This document shows positions 57,957-64,000 of a DNA stretch of 64,000 bases, piece by piece. A program made the translations under genes and the position numbers. Source of the stretch: Cloeon dipterum (taxonomy: Eukaryota > Arthropoda > Insecta > Ephemeroptera > Baetidae); contig NC_088788.1 of NCBI RefSeq assembly GCF_949628265.1, forward strand, positions 11,966,001-12,030,000, given 5' to 3'. The notes under the pieces are model-generated. The model saw only the letters and a program-made list of their open reading frames with translations. It searched no databases and was not told the DNA's origin. How positions within the stretch are numbered: position 1 is the first letter of the stretch; every line of letters begins with the position of its first letter.

Positions 57957-60226
57957 ATGTCCACGAACTCAACAAGTATTGCCATGGAGGCGCCTGTTGA
58001 AATGCAGATCCAGGAGATCGCCTTCGATGGACAAGAGACATATGCGCCGTAAAATTTATTTGCAGGCTTTTTAATTATATTTTAACATTGAATTTATGTT
58101 ATCAGATCTCTTTCTATGTCAGAAAACTTGACAAAATTGGCCCAAAAAATTGATTTTGCCAAATGTGGGCCGGAGGAGGTGAACAAAGAAATCACAGAGA
58201 TCGACAGGAACGAAGATGAAGCAGAACAATCGACGGCACCTCCACTCTGGCCGTGGGATTCTGTCAGGAACAAACTGAGAAATGCTCTGACTGAAGTGTC
58301 TGTCTTGTCCGATCTTCTGACTATCGCTAAGGGCAAGAAATACGTGGTTTTAGACCCTGTTCCCCAGGATCCACCCGAGCCTAAACCCGCAATGATGATG
58401 GTGTGGGCTAGGAAGAAATCTTTCGCTGGCGCTGCCTCGGTGTTGTTCTCTGGTGCCGAACGCTTAAAGAACTCTCTGATCGAGGCCCAGAAAAATAGGT
58501 CAACTACAGCTGATTTTCACATTGAGCTACTCAGGCTTCGACAGAATTTCAGGCTCAAAAAAGTTAACAACACGATAATCGGTGACCTAAGCTATTATCG
58601 ATCATGTAAAATATATTTAATTAGATGTTCAACAAATTTGGTAATAAAAATATTTTCTGTGTAGCTGGGTCAAAGCATTTTCATAGAGGGACATTTGAAG
58701 TTACCAAGTCTGAGGATGAGCCGGACAAACTTCTCAGTCCACCTTGCTCTCCAAATCCAAATTCCGCAAACAAGCTTACCTCCGCGCTTCGAGTTACAGT
58801 ACCAGGTGAACTCCAGGGAATCGCATCAATCAAAGTGTACTTCCAGAAAGGTAATAAATTCTGTCATAATTGTCACTGATCCAATAATAAAAGTTGACGA
58901 AATGTACAGATCAAGACTCATTATGCTCGTCAAATCTGAACACGCCCGACACAGCCTTCTCCATCCCAGAAATTGACTGGCAACGAAAGCTTGAAGTGGC
59001 TCAAAACGTGCTGTTCTGCAAGGAGATATTCAACCAGCTGGCAAAAGAAGCTGTCCAGCTGCAATCTCCCATCCCCCACGTAGTTGTGGGAAACCAAATC
59101 CTTGCCTCGGTAAAAATCAATTAAATCCATTGCTGTTCTGGCAAATTATAATAATTTTTTACCTCACTCAGATTTTCCCTGGAGTGCAATTGGTGATCTG
59201 TTTGTCCCACATGGAAATGTCGACAGACGGCAAAGCGTCTCTGCCGCCGCCCATCCCCAGACATGACCAAGTGCTGGAGCACACCCTGCACCAGCTGCTG
59301 CGTGAGCTGCACGAAAAAAACGCACACTATCTGCTGCCCCACCCCGCGTCGGCGCCTCTGGGGCCGAGTAGGAAGCGCAGTTGTGCCGGACCCTATGCCA
59401 TGGATAGGGAGGAGTTTGTGGAGATGACCGAGTCGCAAACAATGCTCGAGCAGGTTATCCAGCAAGCCCAGCACACCCAACTCCGCGACCGCACCCTTTG
59501 CATCCTGGACAAGCTCGCCACGCAGTACAAAGACCCTCTCATCTCCGTGCACTGGCTCTGGCTCAACTCGCCAACCTATGCGTGCATCAAGGTCACCATC
59601 TTTGCACAAGGCTACGACGAGATTTACAGGAATTTGGTAATCATTCATGTCCACGATACTTATCTCAAGTGCATTTCAAGAGACGGAAAAGTCGTTCAAT
59701 TGTCCTATGAGTCTATGGAGCTGAAAAACTATATCTTGTGCCAGGTAAATTTGGTACTATCAAGAATCCTTGTTAGTATCTAAAGGTTTTTTTTTACAGA
59801 TTTGTCGACATCAAATCATGGCTGTCCAATACCTGGCTAAGGCCATGGGCTGGCAGTGTGTGGCCAATAGTTTCAACCTGGGAAGTGGGACGCTTGTTGA
59901 AACATTTGGAAACGCGAGTAGCTGCATTCTCGTGTCACCGGTTGGCGATAGGTTTGCAACATAATATTTTAATAAATAATTTCCTATAACCGACCTGAAA
60001 TTCAAGGTTGATTTCAATACACTGCGATCAAAATTCAAGAGTGCAAGTTTCAGTCGCCCAGACTCCAAGAAAAGACTTCTTCCCGGGACAGTTGGTCAAA
60101 GAGCGTAAGTGGGAAAATCTTGGCAACAGTTTCAAAGAGGTACAGTGGGAAAAGATGATTGGGAAGAATTTCCTCGGCAAAATGGAGCTGCTCATGACTA
60201 GTTTAACAAGCTCTTGGATGCAATAA
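57957..60226 (+). CDS. MED17: Mediator subunit 17, copy 2, 640 aa
   Basis: A second full-length MED17 with seven exons: 57957-58048, 58106-58605, 58665-58850, 58910-59109, 59172-59744, 59800-59951 and 60007-60226; introns are 55-62 nt and all phases agree. Exon limits match copy 1 except that exons 5 and 6 of copy 1 are one exon here. The start region reads [15 protein letters not shown]; then [99 protein letters not shown] and the C-terminal [20 protein letters not shown]. Differences from copy 1 are spread but conservative, with family-conserved positions kept, which argues against a pseudogene. Whether it assembles into Mediator everywhere or in a tissue-specific form cannot be read from sequence. 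Confidence 0.95.
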
Positions 60227-60276
60227 AGCAGAAACACTGACGACAATACTTTGGTGCTTACAACGTTGATGTTGAA

Positions 60277-60282
60277 AATAAA
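60277..60282 (+). terminator. Poly(A) signal of MED17 copy 2
   Basis: AATAAA 50 nt after the stop codon. Confidence 0.7.
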
Positions 60283-60309
60283 ATTAATTTTTTCAATTAA
60301 TACATTTCT

Positions 60310-60315
60310 TTTATT
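60310..60315 (-). terminator. Candidate poly(A) signal of the GalNAc-transferase gene
   Basis: Minus-strand AATAAA. If used, the GalNAc-transferase 3' UTR is about 1 kb (60.3-61.3 kb) and ends almost against the MED17 copy 2 transcript. I saw no closer AATAAA on that strand, but variant signals are possible. Confidence 0.4.
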
Positions 60316-61309
60316 TGAATTTTTTCACAAAAAACTAATAATTTAGATGAATAATCGCAACGATCAAATTCTAAATTATTAACAAATAACAGAAATTATC
60401 TGTCCTGGCAGAAAAAAAATAGGGAAACATCTGATGGGATACCAAGACATGATAAGAGATACACTGAAATGACTCCCAACACCAAAAAAATAAAGAACAA
60501 AAAACTCAACTGGTTTGCTAAATGCGTGCATAAATAAACAGTGCTGGCACAATAATTTATAAAACTTCACTTAATATCAAGAATACTGAGGACAGTTGTC
60601 AGGCACTACAATGATATGCTGTCTGCTGTGCAATTTGATCAGAGAGTAATTAAACTTGCAGCAATAATTACTTTCACTCGAAAAGTAGTAACGAGATAAA
60701 AAGGGATCTATAATCCTTAGTGAATAGCAATAATAGGGAAAATTGCATACCAAAAGGTTTTAAGTTCTCATCAAAGTTTGTCCAACATTAAAGATAATTC
60801 TTGAGCACAATATTTGTACTCATCAGAGAAAGGTTTCACTACTACTGCTCCTGTGCTCTCACGGAATTCAAAAGTGCAACTGCAATCCATGCTTTGATAA
60901 GGAACATTAATTAGAAAATTGAATATTGAACAACAATTTAGCTTGATCTCGCAAGTGTTACAATTAGAGAACAGGGCACACACACAGAAGGTCTCATTTG
61001 GATCCATGTCTCACAGTGCAAAAAGGAAGGTGCAGTTAATTGAGAAAATGATTAGAGCAAACAATTTGATTATCTCTGCTAATTTTATGCTACCGAATAT
61101 TCAGTTGGAATATTAGTTTGTGTTTTTAACAACCGCTCCACTTTAGACCCTGTGCTTTTCCCCAAAATGGCCATATCACAGTTATACAGCAATTAAAATT
61201 GTTGACACTCAAGAGTTTGTAAAAAGTCACTTGTAGGTGCACAATTCCATTGGCAGTCCAGCTGGGATAGAACTGGAGAGTATCAAACGCGACGATGGTG
61301 CACCAAAAA

Positions 61310-64000
61310 TTAATGCCAGGGCGATGGGATTTCTTTGAACACCCACTGCTGGTAAGTGTTGATGGGGTCGCAGGGCATCAGGGACAGGTTGTTGGACTGC
61401 GGGTGCAAAGCTACGCACTTGCGCGTTTCCTTGTGCATCAGCGTCTTGTCACCCTGTAGAAATAATTAATTAGTGGAACAAATCACAAGTGTGGCACCTC
61501 TCCTCACTTTCTTTTCTTTTTTTTTAAATGGGCATTTTTAAAAACCAGCTAACAACAAACCCCGCGGTCCTTCCCAATCCTTCCGCTCTAACATGTATTA
61601 TTTTTGCATAGAATACGTGTACACCTAATTACGTGTCAAGTACATTTTTCAAATCAGCTGCAATCGCCAATAAACTCATTGGATCGTAGCTGATGCAAAA
61701 AAAATGTACTTCCTATTCTAATTTTGATAAATTCTAATACAAAAACATTGCTTCTGAATTCGGAAGGTAAGCAGGGTCTCCTTATAATTAGAACAAAATT
61801 GGCAAACTTTCATATTTTACAGTGAAAATTTTATGATATTGTCGAATGAAATAGATTTTGTTGAACAAACAGATTTCTAAAAATTGAAATGAAAGCGTTT
61901 CTTGCAAAGAATATTCAAGGGAAGACTGACTTAAAAAAATCTGTTGACTCTTTTTAAATTCACGCTTGACTTCTATTTATATTCTAAGAGTCAGCAACTA
62001 CAAAATACAAACCTCTTCATAGTGCCAGGGTCCTTCAACACTGCCGAGCGGGCAGAAAACCAGCTTTATTCCTTGCCGGTCTGCGTCAATGCAACGTTCA
62101 CCAACACCAAGCTGGCCCTTGGCGTTTAGCCTCACCAGCTGGATACAAAATGATTAGTCATTTGGCTTCAAGTTTGCATTAGTTTACAATTGAGTGATTA
62201 GTCACTTTTAAATGCGCATATCACCACAATAACATTCTGTTTAAATGAAAGGACGGTAGCACAAATTAGCAATGAGTAGAGAGGGAGGAAAATTACCAAA
62301 GGCCATTTAATATCAAGTTTTAGGATAAATTTTCCTTGCGGAGACATAGGATATAATATAATTATAGTAAGTCAATATAGTGAAACAGAAGAGTGAAACA
62401 GATGTTAAAATCCGAAAAAATATACAATATAAATTGAATAATATTATTTATGTACTTAGGAAAAGAACTCACAAACTACTAAAGAGGTAAAAATCAGAAT
62501 TGCTGATATATCCTGACCAAAATTGCAAAATCTATTGCTGTTTTAGTACACAAAAAGATTAGCAAGTAACAGAATTCGTGCATTTTAAATCACTCTTGGA
62601 GACTTACCTTATTTTCAGAGATATCTCCCTATAAAACAAAATGCTTGAAATAATGGCCAAAAATGCTCATTGCTAAGTTGTGACTTCCTTGTCACCGCAT
62701 GGAAAACAAAATGCTTACCTGGTTGTTGCCCCAGCCATGGCAAGGAGACATGCCCATCACAGTCGGCGCAGCATGTCCCATCGTGTCAATGCACTCCTTG
62801 GTTGCTTTGTTGATCATCTAAATTATCACATGAGCCAAGTGTTAAATTTTTAAAAAAATACAACACACCTCTCCCCAATGGACATTAGGAGGCAGCTCTG
62901 GGAACTTCTCCCTCATGTCGTAGGCAACATTGTCCATAAACCACTGGAAGCTCTTGCACTGAAGTCTGTCTTTGAGCGCCAGCTGCTCTGATATGTCTCC
63001 CATGTCCAGGTAGCGAGCCAGAGGCTCTCGTGTGTAGAAATACTCCTTGAATTTATCGTCGAACCACACTTCGATTACGCGCTTGTAATTCTGAGGGAAA
63101 AATAAAGACAAATATTGAAACAAGAAAAAACATATCACAATAAGGTAGCGAGAAAAAAAAATGTCAATTGATACTGTTAAAAACACTATAAAAAGGCTGA
63201 TTTTGAATTTTGAAGATGTTTCCAAGTATATGAGTCTTTTTAATTTCTTTGGTGGATCAAGAAAGAAGTCAGAAAAATGAAAAAGGATAGGAGAACAATT
63301 CTTTGTCCATATAACATAAATAAATTTGAGTGGATAAATTAAAATGGTGGTACTGCCTGAAAAAAATCCATCGGGTTATTCATTTCCCTTTTTTTAATGT
63401 AGACATCCTGTACCTTGGAAAACTTCAGAAAAATCTACCTTCTGACGAACAGCTCTTATAAAGGAAACAAAATTACTCACAATTGTAATGAGCGGTCCCT
63501 TCTTCTTCTCAGCCAGTTTTCCAAAGGTGTAAGGCATGAAGCTGCGGTACACGTGTCCAACTCTGGAGCAAGGAACCCATTGGATGCTTCCGCCACATTG
63601 CCAAATCTAAAAAAGGTTTAATTTAATTAAAGGATCAAGATTGTTTCTGGTCATATCAAACCTTGAATGAGAGCTCAAAGTTTTCTCCGCCCCAAACCAG
63701 GAGACCTGGGTCATATGCGCCAATCTGCAGGAAGTAGTTTCTGTTTATGGCGAATAACCCTCCAGCATGGGTAGGCGAGCTGAATAAAAAAAAATATTGA
63801 GGTTGGAATTAAAATCAATGCATTGTTCCTAAAGCTCACTCATAAGGCATGCTATTGAATGATCTTCTCTGCACTTCTTTGTCTGGCAGCTCATTCTCCT
63901 TGTACAGCATTCCCCACTCGAAAATACCACGGAAGTGTTGTCCAGCTTGGTACACGGGGCGGTACTCAAAGTGGTCATGATCGATTCCATCAATGACTGG
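61310..64000 (-). CDS. Polypeptide N-acetylgalactosaminyltransferase, GALNT7/Pgant7-like, 3' part
   Basis: Golgi type II enzyme that starts or extends mucin-type O-glycans (UDP-GalNAc to Ser/Thr). Only the C-terminal about 332 residues are inside the window. Exons on the minus strand: 64000-63840 (continues outside), 63779-63662, 63606-63481, 63090-62869, 62817-62719, optional 62628-62608, 62138-62013 and 61453-61310. The catalytic Gal/GalNAc-T motif region is clear: [34 protein letters not shown], then [20 protein letters not shown]; after it come [20 protein letters not shown] and [15 protein letters not shown] ricin-type lectin domain follows ([39 protein letters not shown], ending NTYQQWVF). 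Sequence best recalls insect Pgant7/GALNT7, a glycopeptide-preferring member; subtype is moderately sure, family very sure. The stop is TAA at 61310-61312. Confidence 0.94.
62608..62628 (-). other. Candidate 21-nt microexon in the lectin domain
   Basis: TTTTATAG precedes and GTAAGTC follows a 21-nt segment encoding GDISENK in phase 0. Skipping it keeps the frame, since the neighbouring exons join Gln|Leu in phase 0. Inclusion would add seven residues after CHGWGNNQ. A chance pairing of splice motifs remains possible. Confidence 0.5.

Noticed and set aside
57957-60226. MED17 copy 2 as a pseudogene
   Set aside because: All seven exons are open, splice sites are intact, and changes relative to copy 1 spare conserved positions.
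60771-61007. 78-codon Cys-containing minus-strand frame past the GalNAc-transferase stop
   Set aside because: Lies in the expected 3' UTR with no acceptor or family match; the plus strand is also open here.

Overview
The window is arthropod, most probably insect, nuclear DNA. Its genes are split by short spliceosomal introns (mostly 49-100 nt), carry metazoan housekeeping and insect-type secreted products, and sit in AT-rich spacers with AATAAA poly(A) signals. There is no operon structure and I saw no tRNA, rRNA, CRISPR array or recognisable transposon. I cannot name the order or species.

Layout. Positions 1-20.8 kb hold no gene I can support. They alternate between CpG-rich islands with GA/CT and GT microsatellites and AT-rich stretches, which looks like regulatory DNA or a large intron/upstream region of a gene outside the window. 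From 20.8 to 27.6 kb lies a compact cluster: an unidentified four-helix membrane protein (-), GID8 (+), NUP35 (-) and FAM32A (+). From 30.2 to 38.9 kb is a ten-exon secreted serpin with a long Pro/Gly/Asn-rich N-terminal extension, an acidic insertion with a polybasic cleavage-like site, and a reactive loop that looks non-inhibitory. From 39.1 to 44.0 kb are two tandem copies of a glycine-rich secreted (cuticle/structural type) protein gene, each inside a duplicated block that includes non-coding flanks. From 44.0 to 50.7 kb I see no gene. From 50.7 to 64.0 kb lie cornichon (+), GMF (-), two complete tandem copies of MED17 (+,+), and the 3' part of a polypeptide GalNAc-transferase gene (-) that runs off the right edge.

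All exon models were built by hand from open frames, splice consensus and remembered protein family sequence. Exon lengths were checked for phase, and every multi-exon model given here keeps one open frame from start to stop (or to the window edge). The genes do not form one pathway: they cover ubiquitin ligation (GID8), nuclear pore (NUP35), splicing (FAM32A), transcription (MED17), ER export and glycosylation (cornichon, GalNAc-T), actin branching (GMF) and extracellular proteins (serpin, glycine-rich pair).

Most notable are the two intact MED17 copies, with one intron present in only one of them; the unusual serpin; the duplicated glycine-rich genes with a probable hidden 3' exon; a 21-nt microexon candidate in the GalNAc-transferase; a GC-AG intron in NUP35; and the island-rich gene-free 20 kb at the left.
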